This document shows, in pieces, positions 1-7,051 of a DNA stretch of 37,108 nt. Positions within the stretch are counted from its first letter, which is position 1. Every line of letters starts with the position of its first letter. Origin of the DNA: Lachnospiraceae bacterium (GTDB taxonomy: Bacteria; Bacillota; Clostridia; Lachnospirales; Lachnospiraceae). The position numbers were made by a program, and so were the translations under genes. The notes beneath the pieces were generated by a model that made no database searches, had not been told where the DNA came from, and saw only the letters and a program-made list of their open reading frames with translations. The stretch is taken from contig SVFL01000027.1 in the NCBI GenBank assembly GCA_015056885.1, positions 1-37,108 of the forward strand, written 5' to 3'.

Positions 1-130
1 AATATGGTGATTCCTGTTTTTTGAAGAGAGAGTGTAAATTATTTTGTGTAAACCTCATGGATTCATGAAAAAATATTAGATTTGTATTCGCCGGGGAATC
101 GAACCCCTTACACGTTGATTTTTACATAAC

Positions 131-162
131 AATCCCAGACTGTCAACCGGCAGCCTGGGATT
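131..162 (-). terminator. hairpin after the transposase gene
   Basis: Two 12-nt arms (AATCCCAGACTG and CAGCCTGGGATT) pair at 11 of 12 positions around an 8-nt loop, 18 bases past the transposase stop. The minus-strand tail is only TTGTTATGT, so it is a weak intrinsic terminator at best. It could instead block read-through from outside the element. Confidence 0.5.
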
Positions 163-180
163 TTCTATGCATGAAATTCT

Positions 181-1422
181 TTAGTCTATATCTGCAGGGG
201 TAATCCTGCCTTCAAAATAGATGCAGAGCTGGTCTAAGGTTTGTCCCCAGTTCCAGCCGGCTCCGGTCCATTTCTCAGTGATATCACACATGGCCAGATA
301 CAGGATTTTGAATAAGGCATCGTCTGTAGGAAAGATGGTTTTTGACTTTGTCACCTTACGGAGCTGGCGATTGAAATTCTCAATCGCATTCGTGGTATAT
401 ATGATTTTGCGTATCTCAGGCGGATACTTGAAATACGTGGACAGCTGCGGCCAGTTATTACGCCATGATGCCACGGAAGAAGGATACCTCTTGCCCCATT
501 TCTCTTCAAGGGCGTCGAGGTTTTCCAGTGCAAGTTCTTCGGTTGCTGCCTGATATACTTCTTTCAAATCCTTTACAAATGGCTTTAAATCCTTGTAGTT
601 CACAAACTTTGTAGTGTAGCGTACCTGATGAACGATGCAACGCTGAATCTCTGCCTGTGGGAACACGGCATTAATTGCATCACCAAATCCAGTCAGCCCG
701 TCTACGGACACAATCATGATATCTTCCACGCCACGGTTTTTGATTTCGTTTAAAACACCCAGCCAGTACTTTGCGCTCTCGTTACCGCCAATCCACATGC
801 CCAGGACCTCTTTGCGTCCATTTAAGCGAATCCCAATGGCAACATATACTGCCTTTTTAACAGTCTGATTATCCTGTCTTACATGGAAATGTACAGCATC
901 CATGAAGACTACAGCGTACTTCTTCTCAAGTGGACGATTCTGCCATTCCTTAGCGACCGGAAGAATCCTATCCGTCATGTGGGATATCATTTCTGCTGAT
1001 ATATCTACACCATAAACAGATTTCAGATGAGCAGAGATATCACGGGTAGTCATGCCTTTGGCATACATGGACAGCACCTGATCCTCAATATTTGAGATAT
1101 CTGTCTGATTCTTCCTGACAATCTGTGGCTCAAACTCGCCCTTGCGGTCTCTGGGAATATCTAGATCGATTTCTCCAAGCGATGATGTAACGGTTTTCTT
1201 GCTGTAGCCGTTTCTACTGTCATCAGTAGCTTTATTCTGATAGTCGTACTTGGAATAGCCCAGTTTCTGGTCCATTTCAGCCTCCAACATGCCTTGAAGG
1301 GTATCGCCTAATAAGTCTTTGAGCATTTCCTGCACATCATTAGCATCCGTTGGCTGGTAATGCTCCAGTAAGCTGTTGATGAACGCCTTGCGTTCCGGTG
1401 AAAGTTTTCTTTGTCTTGCCAT
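181..1422 (-). CDS. IS256-family (mutator-type) transposase
   Basis: A 413-residue DDE transposase that moves the surrounding insertion sequence. The length is normal for IS256/MULE-type transposases and the frame is intact. The N-terminal part (about 1-100) is the DNA-binding region, with the family stretch DTLQGMLEAEMDQKLGYSKYD. The catalytic core follows: the first Asp lies in YAVVFMDAVHFHVRQ, the second in IMIVSVDGLTGF, followed by the hallmark RCIVHQVR and the late YTTNAIENFNRQLRK, which carries the catalytic Glu. The ATG has a GGAGG-type site (aggaggatatttttatg on the minus strand). It is probably active or recently active, because no stop or frameshift interrupts it. Confidence 0.95.
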   Translation of the reverse strand: MARQRKLSPERKAFINSLLEHYQPTDANDVQEMLKDLLGDTLQGMLEAEMDQKLGYSKYDYQNKATDDSRNGYSKKTVTSSLGEIDLDIPRDRKGEFEPQIVRKNQTDISNIEDQVLSMYAKGMTTRDISAHLKSVYGVDISAEMISHMTDRILPVAKEWQNRPLEKKYAVVFMDAVHFHVRQDNQTVKKAVYVAIGIRLNGRKEVLGMWIGGNESAKYWLGVLNEIKNRGVEDIMIVSVDGLTGFGDAINAVFPQAEIQRCIVHQVRYTTKFVNYKDLKPFVKDLKEVYQAATEELALENLDALEEKWGKRYPSSVASWRNNWPQLSTYFKYPPEIRKIIYTTNAIENFNRQLRKVTKSKTIFPTDDALFKILYLAMCDITEKWTGAGWNWGQTLDQLCIYFEGRITPADID

Positions 1423-1516
1423 AAAAATATCCTCCTGGATTAATATTTATTTTAACATCAATCCAAGAGGATATATATACTACATATCTAGTTTACACAA
1501 AATTTTTTACAGTCTC

Positions 1517-1600
1517 CTGCCGGACGAAGATATTCAGTTTCTGGAGAACACTATTGAACTTTTGCGCAAAAAAAACATTAAAGGCAATCAGAGATTGTGA
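1517..1600 (+). pseudogene. 3' stump of a MarR-family regulator cut by the IS
   Basis: Directly after the IS right end an open frame of 27 codons runs to TGA, reading LPDEDIQFLENTIELL and then a basic tail. This resembles the last helix of MarR-type repressors (LpdEDi..l...iellrk). Nothing else of the protein is here; the 5' part would have to lie beyond the left edge of the window if the IS simply interrupted it. The stop codon sits in the loop of the terminator hairpin, which fits a genuine gene end. The MarR assignment from 27 residues is tentative. Confidence 0.5.
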
Positions 1601-1617
1601 ATCTCTTGATTGCCTTT
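1580..1617 (+). terminator. bidirectional intrinsic terminator
   Basis: A strong stem (AAAGGCAATC-AGAGATT against AATCTCTTGATTGCCTTT, one bulged base) has a 3-nt loop and is followed by a T-rich tract on the plus strand. On the minus strand it is followed by AATGTTTTTTTT. It can therefore end both the MarR remnant and the leftward racemase/SDR-remnant transcript. Confidence 0.8.
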
Positions 1618-1663
1618 CTTTCCACTAATCATATTCCATTCGTCCGCACGACTATCACTTTTT

Positions 1664-1867
1664 TCACTCTTTCCAAACAAAGTGATAGTTGATCGCCTCT
1701 CCGCCGTCCACCAAAATGCTCTGCCCTGTGCAGAATTTGTTTGTAACCGTCAGAAAATATGCCCACTGTGCTATTTCCTCAGGTGTTGCCCAACGCTTTA
1801 AAGGCGTTTCATCCATAATCTGCGCCCAAAGTTCAGGGGCATTGTCTTCACAAGCCAAAAAGTTGTA
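1664..1867 (-). pseudogene. C-terminal fragment of a short-chain dehydrogenase (SDR)
   Basis: About 67 codons encode an SDR tail: TPLKRWATPEEIAQWAYFL followed by the cofactor-side GQSILVDGGE motif that closes SDR proteins. The Rossmann N-terminus (TGxxxGIG), NNAG and YxxxK regions are all missing. The frame is continuous with the upstream racemase gene, the only barrier being its TGA at 1868-1870. This looks like a deletion junction that fused the distance between two genes rather than an expressed small protein. No ribosome binding site precedes it. Confidence 0.75.
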
Positions 1868-2560
1868 TCAATCCTGAGACAATTCGATAATCTTCTTAAT
1901 ATGTATTGCTACGCTATCCAAGCATGGAAGCAAACAGCTTTCATCACTTAATATCAACGGTAACTCTGTACAACCTAAAATAATCGCCTCTATTCCATGC
2001 ACATTCCGCATTTTCCTAATTATCTCATTGAACTCTTGTAAAGTCGATTCCTTCACAATACCAAATTCAAGTTCTTCATATATTCTTTTTGCAATAAGCT
2101 CTCTATCCTCTTTATCCGGGACAATCACATCTATTCCTGCTTGAAGCAAATCTTTTTTCATAAAATCCTGTTCCATCGTAAAAATAGTTCCCAATAGTCC
2201 AACCTTTTTATACCCCCTTTCAACAGCTTCATCACTAACTGTTTTAGGAATACTCACCAATGAAACTTTTGTATTGCTTTCTACTTCATCGAATACAATA
2301 TGCATAGTAGCCGCTGTCAACGCTATAATTTCAGCCCCACCTTGAACAAGATTATTGACTTTTTCAGAAAGATACACAGCTAATTCTTCATGTTGTTGCG
2401 ATGAAACCAATTCCCACGCCCTGCGAAAATTCACACTTTCTATTGATAACTCGGGCATATTCTTACCACCGGTAGCCTCATCTATTTTAGAATTCAATTC
2501 TTTATAATACATAACAGTAGATTCCGGCCCCGTTCCACCAACCAAACCAATCTTTTTCAT
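1868..2560 (-). CDS. aspartate/glutamate racemase-family protein
   Basis: A 230-residue member of the cofactor-independent Asp/Glu racemase family, whose members interconvert L- and D-amino acids with two thiol or hydroxyl residues. The N-terminal KKIGLVGGTGPESTVMYY is the family signature and the second catalytic site, ILGCTELPLIL near the C-terminus, keeps its Cys. The first site reads ALTAATMH where the family usually has CNT or TNT before the H/MH, so the first catalytic residue appears to be Ala. YgeA-like relatives with Thr there are known to be lopsided enzymes. Substrate is not deducible. It is the last gene of a leftward series, preceded by AAGGAG at a long spacing. Confidence 0.85.
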   Translation of the reverse strand: MKKIGLVGGTGPESTVMYYKELNSKIDEATGGKNMPELSIESVNFRRAWELVSSQQHEELAVYLSEKVNNLVQGGAEIIALTAATMHIVFDEVESNTKVSLVSIPKTVSDEAVERGYKKVGLLGTIFTMEQDFMKKDLLQAGIDVIVPDKEDRELIAKRIYEELEFGIVKESTLQEFNEIIRKMRNVHGIEAIILGCTELPLILSDESCLLPCLDSVAIHIKKIIELSQD

Positions 2561-2631
2561 TTTTCGCTTCGCTCCTTATTTTAAACTCACTGCAATCCAC
2601 ACACGCAGCCAATTTTCTATAAACCGAACAC

Positions 2632-3159
2632 TTAGTCCGCGTTCAATTTTTCCCACTCTCCCCGCGTAATTGCATAGGCATAAGAAATAGTGTTTTTAGG
2701 GTCCGGGTATTCCTTTATCTTTTGCATTCCATTTGCCATAGCAGTAGAATATGAACCTATATTTGTGTATTTCATATATGAATACAAGCAATCATATTTC
2801 GTGTTTTTAAATGCCCAGTCTCTAACCGCTCTCGCCGCTTCACTTCCGAATCCTTTTCTCCAATATTTCTTGTGTATATGATATCCTATTTCCGGAAGTA
2901 ATTCTCCATCAATATTTTGAATCGTCATTCCACAGTCGCCAATAAATTCGCCTGTTTCTTTCAATACAACAGCCCATATTCCGAATCCATATTCCTTATA
3001 GTTCTGAATATTCCATTCTATCCAATGCTTTGTCATCCCTTCATCATAAGGTTTCGGATAATGTTGCATAGTTTCTGCGTCTGACAATATTTCAAATATC
3101 GCTTCAAAATCATCTAATCTATATTCTCTTAATATTAACCGCTCTGTTTCAAGTATCAT
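2632..3159 (-). CDS. GNAT-family N-acetyltransferase (RimJ/RimL-like)
   Basis: A 175-residue acetyl-CoA-dependent N-acetyltransferase. The N-terminal ETERLILREYRLDDFEAIFEIL is the opening of the RimJ/RimL subgroup (Acetyltransf_3). The acetyl-CoA loop is seen in YWRKGFGSEAARAVRDW (R/Q-x-x-G-x-G/A pattern). The late segment NIGSYSTAMANGMQKIKEY corresponds to the usual N-xxS-xxxxEKxGF helix but has Ala-Asn-Gly-Met in place of EKLGF. The substrate (ribosomal protein, antibiotic or small molecule) is not predictable. A GGGGGG ribosome binding site lies 5 nt before the ATG. It lies 29 bp after the methyltransferase gene and probably shares its transcript. Confidence 0.85.
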   Translation of the reverse strand: MILETERLILREYRLDDFEAIFEILSDAETMQHYPKPYDEGMTKHWIEWNIQNYKEYGFGIWAVVLKETGEFIGDCGMTIQNIDGELLPEIGYHIHKKYWRKGFGSEAARAVRDWAFKNTKYDCLYSYMKYTNIGSYSTAMANGMQKIKEYPDPKNTISYAYAITRGEWEKLNAD

Positions 3160-3188
3160 TTTATCCCCCCCGTAGATTCAAATTCGAG

Positions 3189-3896
3189 CTACTTTATTTT
3201 TACATAAATACCAACAAAGCAGGTATATGGCTTGATAATTGTTTCAAAATACCGCTTATCGCCACAAGCATATTCATTATTCGTGGCAAGCCACTCGCTC
3301 CATGCATTGTCAAAACACTCCATTTCCCATGTTTCGACTTTTTCAATCCTGTTGTGGTCTCCGATAATTTCTTTCCATTCTCTTGGACTTTTAAACATAT
3401 ATGCTTCATCCCCGAGCCAATCAGAAAGAAGTTCTTCGGAACGTCCTGCATATTCATTTTTTATACCCGGAATGCCAATCAATACCACAGCATTACTGTC
3501 CAAAAAAGGCAAAATTTTATTATCAAAAAAACCAACTACACCTGCAAAATAATGGTAAGAATCTATGCTGACCAAAGCTTGAAACTGCCCTTTATCAAAA
3601 CTTAAATCATTTGCATCTTCGCAAACGGGAGTTATCTGTTCTCCAACTCCCCATTCTTCAAAACGCTCGGCGTTGTCTTCAGCTTTAATCCAAAGATCAT
3701 TTGCATAAACCTTCGCTCCCGTTTCTTTGGCAATTACAAAGCTCGTCAGCCCCTTTCCACACCCCAAATCAAGAACCGTAGCATCTGCTTTAAGCTGCAA
3801 AGGGTATTTTCTGAATAATTCCTCCAGAAGCCTTACGCTATTGGGCCCCATCAGCGTTTCTGACGACATATAATTTGTATAATCATTGATATTCAT
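3189..3896 (-). CDS. class I SAM-dependent methyltransferase
   Basis: A 235-residue small-molecule-type methyltransferase. Motif I, the S-adenosylmethionine loop VLDLGCGKG, is at about residues 41-49, and the acidic residue ending strand 2 lies in KVYANDLW. Motif IV-like FQALVSIDSYHYF follows, and the C-terminal half is an acceptor-recognition region. The length fits the Methyltransf_11/25 group. Only 12 bp separate its start from the stop of the ABC-F gene, so the two are very likely co-transcribed. The ribosome binding site is weak (AGAGAG). The methyl acceptor is unknown. Confidence 0.85.
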   Translation of the reverse strand: MNINDYTNYMSSETLMGPNSVRLLEELFRKYPLQLKADATVLDLGCGKGLTSFVIAKETGAKVYANDLWIKAEDNAERFEEWGVGEQITPVCEDANDLSFDKGQFQALVSIDSYHYFAGVVGFFDNKILPFLDSNAVVLIGIPGIKNEYAGRSEELLSDWLGDEAYMFKSPREWKEIIGDHNRIEKVETWEMECFDNAWSEWLATNNEYACGDKRYFETIIKPYTCFVGIYVKIK

Positions 3897-3908
3897 AATA
3901 TTTACTCT

Positions 3909-5768
3909 CTACTGCTCTGCAATTTTTGCGGCTAATTCTTCTAAGTACATCCACCGATCCATCTTTTCTTCCAGCAGACTCTCTGCCTCTTCTTTTTCAG
4001 CCATTATCTGATTCAGTTTTACAAAGTCTGTTGATACTGCAGCCATTTCACTTTCAAGCTTCTCAATTTTTTCTTCCAGCGCAGCAATATCACTTTCAAT
4101 GGTTTCATAATCCTTCTGTTCCTGATAGGTAAACTTAAGTTTTTGAGGGCCACGAGTACGCTGTCCTTTCTGTGGCTGCTGCGTATTGGTCTTGGATACA
4201 CCTCCTGCTTTCTTTGCCAGTTCTTCCTCCTGCTTCTCCTTCTCCGCTAGTTTCTTTAAGGAATAATCGGTATAACCACCTTCATATTGTTTCAGTTTTC
4301 CATCTTCCTCAAAAGCAAAAATGCGTTTCATGGTTCTGTCAAGAAAATAGCGGTCATGAGACACGGTAACCACAATTCCCTCATAGCGGTCCAGATAGTC
4401 TTCCAATATGGTTAATGTAGCTATATCGAGGTTGTTGGTAGGCTCGTCCAACAGAATATAATTTGGTGAAGTGGCCAGCACACGGAGTAGATTCAATCGT
4501 TTCTTTTCTCCGCCGGATAGTTTTCCAATAGGACTGTACTGTTTTTCCGGAGGAAACAAAAATCTTTCCAACATGGCAGATGCAGAAATACTACCCTCTG
4601 TTGTCTGGATAAATTCTGCGGTTTCTTTCACATAATCAATCACTCTTTGCTTCGGGTCCATATAGGATAAGTCAATTTCATTTTCACCATTAGTCTTTTC
4701 TGAAGCAATTTCCTGTGCATAATATCCCATCTTAACAGTCTGACCAATGATAACCTGTCCGGAGTCCGGCGGTATCATACCTGCAATAATTTTCATCAGC
4801 GTGGATTTTCCACAACCGTTTGGGCCAATAAATCCAACTCTATCCCCTTTCAAAAAGATATAGGTAAAGTCATCTATCAGTTTTTTCTCCCCATATGCCT
4901 TGCAGATATGTTCCAGCTCTACCGTGGTTTTTCCAAGTCGTGTTGAAATAGAACTTAATTCCAGCTGCGAGTCCTGCACCGGCGCCTGACGGTCTCTTAA
5001 TTCCTCATAACGCTGAATATGTGCTTTCTGCTTGGTGGAACGCGCCCTGGCTCCTCTGCGTATCCATTCCAGTTCTACACGTAGTATAGACTGGCGCTTT
5101 CTCTCACTTGCCAACTCCATTTCCTGACGTTCCGTTTTCAGTTCCAAGTATCCCGAATAGTTGGTCTGATAACTATAAATCTTCCCCTTATCAATTTCTA
5201 TAATTCGGTTCGTTACACTATCCAAAAAGTAGCGGTCATGGGTTACCATAATGAGCGACCCTCTCCATTTTTTCAGATAGTCCTCCAACCAATCTGCCAT
5301 ATCATTATCCAAATGGTTTGTGGGCTCATCAAGCAAAAGAATGTCTGCCGGAGAAAGCAATACCGAAATCAACGCAAGTCGTTTTCTCTGCCCTCCGGAT
5401 AACTGTCCCGCCGGCTGCATAAAATCTTTAATTCCAAGACGTGTCATCATTGCTTTGGCTTCGCTCTCTATGGACCAACGGTTTTCATCTGTCACGTTTC
5501 CTTCCAATACACAGTCCAGACTACTTTTATCCGGTGCAAACTCCGGATGCTGTGGCAGATAACGAAGTACCACATGATTAGCAAGAATAACAGTCCCTTC
5601 ATCTGTTTCTTCCTCACCCATAATCATTCTAAGCAAACTTGTCTTTCCGGTTCCATTGATACCAATGACACCTACCTTTTCTCCTTCCTGTAAGGAGAAA
5701 GATGCACCATCAAATAATTTGCGTTCCGTATAGGATTTTGTCAGATTCTCTATGTTAATCAAATTCAT
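3909..5768 (-). CDS. ABC-F family ATPase, Uup type
   Basis: A soluble 619-residue twin-ATPase protein of the ABC-F family, which acts on ribosomes rather than in transport and has no membrane segment. Domain 1 has Walker A GINGTGKT (36-43), LSGGQ (123-127) and LLLDEPTNHLD (144-154). The interdomain linker carries WIRRGARARSTKQKA, typical of Uup-like members. Domain 2 has GPNGCGKS (315-322), LSGGE (417-421) and LLDEPTNNLD (439-448). The C-terminal 80 residues form a charged coiled coil (EEKIEKLESEMAAVS), as in Uup. An antibiotic-resistance role is less likely, because those subtypes lack this combination. It heads a leftward series of four genes, with a TATAAT box at about 5801-5806. Confidence 0.92.
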   Translation of the reverse strand: MNLINIENLTKSYTERKLFDGASFSLQEGEKVGVIGINGTGKTSLLRMIMGEEETDEGTVILANHVVLRYLPQHPEFAPDKSSLDCVLEGNVTDENRWSIESEAKAMMTRLGIKDFMQPAGQLSGGQRKRLALISVLLSPADILLLDEPTNHLDNDMADWLEDYLKKWRGSLIMVTHDRYFLDSVTNRIIEIDKGKIYSYQTNYSGYLELKTERQEMELASERKRQSILRVELEWIRRGARARSTKQKAHIQRYEELRDRQAPVQDSQLELSSISTRLGKTTVELEHICKAYGEKKLIDDFTYIFLKGDRVGFIGPNGCGKSTLMKIIAGMIPPDSGQVIIGQTVKMGYYAQEIASEKTNGENEIDLSYMDPKQRVIDYVKETAEFIQTTEGSISASAMLERFLFPPEKQYSPIGKLSGGEKKRLNLLRVLATSPNYILLDEPTNNLDIATLTILEDYLDRYEGIVVTVSHDRYFLDRTMKRIFAFEEDGKLKQYEGGYTDYSLKKLAEKEKQEEELAKKAGGVSKTNTQQPQKGQRTRGPQKLKFTYQEQKDYETIESDIAALEEKIEKLESEMAAVSTDFVKLNQIMAEKEEAESLLEEKMDRWMYLEELAAKIAEQ

Positions 5769-5800
5769 GTTATTTCCTCTTTCATCTTGTTCCGATTTTC

Positions 5801-5806
5801 ATTATA
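5801..5806 (-). promoter_or_regulatory. putative -10 box of the ABC-F gene
   Basis: The minus strand reads GTGTATAATG about 33 bases before the ATG, an extended -10 type box. No convincing -35 is visible at 16-18 bp (the best is a poor ATAGAA). Confidence 0.4.
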
Positions 5807-5911
5807 CACTTTTCAAATCGCATTTTCTATAATAACATATAAATCCTATTCATTGTATCGATTTGCTGAATTCTTTTGTATTACATTAAGCAACCCGAAA
5901 GCTGTGGCACA

Positions 5912-5970
5912 AAAAAAGAAAAAGTTCAAAGCTTTGCTTGCAAGCAATCAGCCTTGAATCTTTTCTTTTT
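5912..5970. terminator. A/T-rich long hairpin
   Basis: A 17-nt arm (AAAAAGAAAAAGTTCAA, about 5912-5928) pairs with 5954-5970 (TTGAATCTTTTCTTTTT) with two mismatches. Between them is a smaller palindrome GCTTGCAAGC. The T-rich 3' arm makes it resemble an intrinsic terminator for rightward transcripts. On the minus strand it would lie in the long leader of the ABC-F gene. Confidence 0.5.
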
Positions 5971-5984
5971 TACGTTGCTCAATA

Positions 5985-6000
5985 TAATGCGGAAGATGGG
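5985..6000. repeat. partial tRNA-Leu 3' end (att-like copy)
   Basis: The 16-mer TAATGCGGAAGATGGG is identical to 14021-14036, the last bases of the tRNA-Leu gene plus flank. It diverges from base 17. It lies 167 bp before the full 21-bp copy at 6152, so three copies of the tRNA end exist in the window. This suggests an older integration scar or tandem element loss. Confidence 0.7.
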
Positions 6001-6016
6001 GTGAGACGGAAATAGA

Positions 6017-6037
6017 AAAAGGTCCGGTGGACCTTTT
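6017..6037. repeat. short inverted repeat
   Basis: AAAAGGTCC and GGACCTTTT pair perfectly around a GGT loop. With the T-run on the 3' arm it can act as a small terminator in either direction. Confidence 0.6.
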
Positions 6038-6061
6038 CCCGTCGAACCGACCGACGAGGCA

Positions 6062-6114
6062 TTTATGCCGAGGAGACCTTGAACCCATGGGTTCAAGGGA
6101 CTCCTCGGCATAAA
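6062..6114. repeat. 53-bp near-perfect palindrome
   Basis: Two arms of about 25 nt pair almost completely. The outer stem is TTTATGCCGAGGAG with CTCCTCGGCATAAA and the inner stem CCTTGAACCC with GGGTTCAAGG, around a central AT. Each arm reads like the 3' end of a leucine tRNA (GGGTTCAAG then CCTCGGCA). In RNA it would form one very long hairpin. The tRNA resemblance is my inference. Confidence 0.8.
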
Positions 6115-6149
6115 AAATAAGAGTAGGTCATCTGACCTACTCTTATTTT
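6114..6149. terminator. perfect bidirectional terminator hairpin
   Basis: A 17-bp perfect stem (AAAATAAGAGTAGGTCA paired with TGACCTACTCTTATTTT) with a 2-nt loop and A/T-rich feet on both strands. It directly abuts the left attachment repeat and would insulate the integrated element from the ABC-F side. Confidence 0.8.
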
Positions 6150-6151
6150 CT

Positions 6152-6172
6152 ATGCGGAAGATGGGACTTGAA
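6152..6172. repeat. left attachment site (att) of the integrated element
   Basis: A 21-bp direct repeat identical to 14023-14043, beginning ATGCGGAAGATGGGACTTG. It duplicates the 3' end of the tRNA-Leu(AAG) gene, the standard footprint of a tyrosine-recombinase element inserted into a tRNA. Base 6151 (t) and base 6173 (t) differ from the right copy, so the repeat is exactly 21 bp. Confidence 0.9.
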
Positions 6173-6204
6173 TTGAGGACGGAACAAAAAATCCAGTAAG
6201 AAAG

Positions 6205-6249
6205 GGGGTTCCGGCACCGTCTCCCGCAAGGGAACCCCTTAGGGAACCC
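6205..6249. repeat. GGGAACCC motif cluster near the left end
   Basis: GGGAACCC occurs at 6230-6237 and 6242-6249 (12 bp apart), with an inverted GGGGTTCC at 6205-6212 that can pair with 6231-6238. The same motif occurs twice near the other end (13929-13936 and 13939-13946). The placement 58-70 bp inside the att repeat suits arm-type integrase binding sites; this is inference. Confidence 0.5.
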
Positions 6250-6323
6250 GTCGGGATTTCGCTATAAAGTTGCTTTTTTGAATAACAAACAAAATGGTCA
6301 AAAGCTCCGGAAAGCTGAAATTT

Positions 6324-6725
6324 TCACATGTATGTTTCTCCCTCAATCGTAGGTATACATGGCGAAAAATCATTATCTAATTTATAAATACAATTTCCAC
6401 GCATAAACAAATAAATTTGAAATTCATTACTATGTTCACTATCCTCATCATCACGTAAATATATTATACCATAGCTCCCTGTTGCTATTTGAGCAATGTT
6501 TTTATACATTTCAATGATGTTATCAATCTCTTTCGTACGATGATTAGCGCACATTAATGTATTAAGAAATGGAATGCCATTTACATATTTGATTTCTGTA
6601 TCTATACCACTTTCTGAAATAATTGTTTTAACCTTGTATCTTACGCAATCTAACATTTCCTGCGAACATAAATCTTCATCATCATAAGTTTCGTGAATAG
6701 TCAACCAACCGTGTAATTCTATCAT
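6324..6725 (-). CDS. Imm7-family immunity protein
   Basis: A 133-residue cytoplasmic acidic protein. The opening MIELHGWLTIHETYDDED is characteristic of Imm7 immunity proteins of polymorphic-toxin systems (HGW followed by a T-I-x-E-x-Y stretch). The GSYGIIYLRDDED segment in the middle, before FQIYLFMRG, also fits the family. Such proteins bind and block a specific toxin domain. No toxin gene is present nearby, so it may protect against toxins from neighbours. It is the last gene of a leftward set, 2 bp after the preceding gene, with its own GGGGG site. The toxin it neutralises is not deducible. Confidence 0.75.
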   Translation of the reverse strand: MIELHGWLTIHETYDDEDLCSQEMLDCVRYKVKTIISESGIDTEIKYVNGIPFLNTLMCANHRTKEIDNIIEMYKNIAQIATGSYGIIYLRDDEDSEHSNEFQIYLFMRGNCIYKLDNDFSPCIPTIEGETYM

Positions 6726-6727
6726 AA

Positions 6728-7051
6728 TTACCCCCTACAACAAGTGTCACAACATCTTATTTTTTCTTTTGAAACAACAAATCTATAACATCCTTTTTCT
6801 GATTCTATATCATCTAGCTTTTCCATATTTATTTCAAATGCATCGCCCAAATCATTTATAACTTCTACTCTTATATAGCCTACAAAAGGCAACTTAAATA
6901 TTTCATCCACATGAACACCTGCCAAAACAGGAATCTTATCAATAAAATAATGTTTTTGATTATAATAGTCTTCAAGTACAGCTCTACAAATGCCAGGATA
7001 AAATGAATCATCTAAAATCTCTATTATTTGTACTTCGCATTCTCCAATCAT
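6728..7051 (-). CDS. small protein of unknown function in the immunity cluster
   Basis: A 107-residue protein that I do not recognise. It looks like a compact beta-rich domain (VQIIEILDDSFYPG, YIRVEVINDLGDAFEI) ending in a Cys-rich tail, RCCDTCCRG, that might bind metal. Its ATG overlaps the stop of the preceding gene in ATGA, which implies translational coupling, and its stop is 2 bp from the Imm7 gene. By position it is probably another immunity or immunity-accessory protein, but nothing in the sequence proves that. Confidence 0.7.
   Translation of the reverse strand: MIGECEVQIIEILDDSFYPGICRAVLEDYYNQKHYFIDKIPVLAGVHVDEIFKLPFVGYIRVEVINDLGDAFEINMEKLDDIESEKGCYRFVVSKEKIRCCDTCCRG

Larger units (their letters stand above)
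28..1516 (-). mobile_element. IS256-family insertion sequence, about 1.49 kb
   Basis: The element is bounded by imperfect 26-bp terminal inverted repeats at 28-53 and 1491-1516, matching at 23 of 26 positions and both ending inward in TTTTGTGTAAAC. It holds one leftward transposase gene. A hairpin at 131-162 follows the gene. No matching 8-9-bp target duplication is visible in the flanks (ttgaaga on the left, ctgccgga on the right), so one side may have been rearranged after insertion. The right end lies against the 3' stump of a MarR-type gene. The boundaries rest on the repeats and family knowledge. Confidence 0.85.

Noticed and set aside
3909..5768. ABC-F protein as an antibiotic-resistance factor with an attenuator leader
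   Set aside because: The WIRRGARARSTKQKA linker and C-terminal coiled coil match the housekeeping Uup type, and the hairpins upstream lie beside tRNA scars rather than around a leader peptide.
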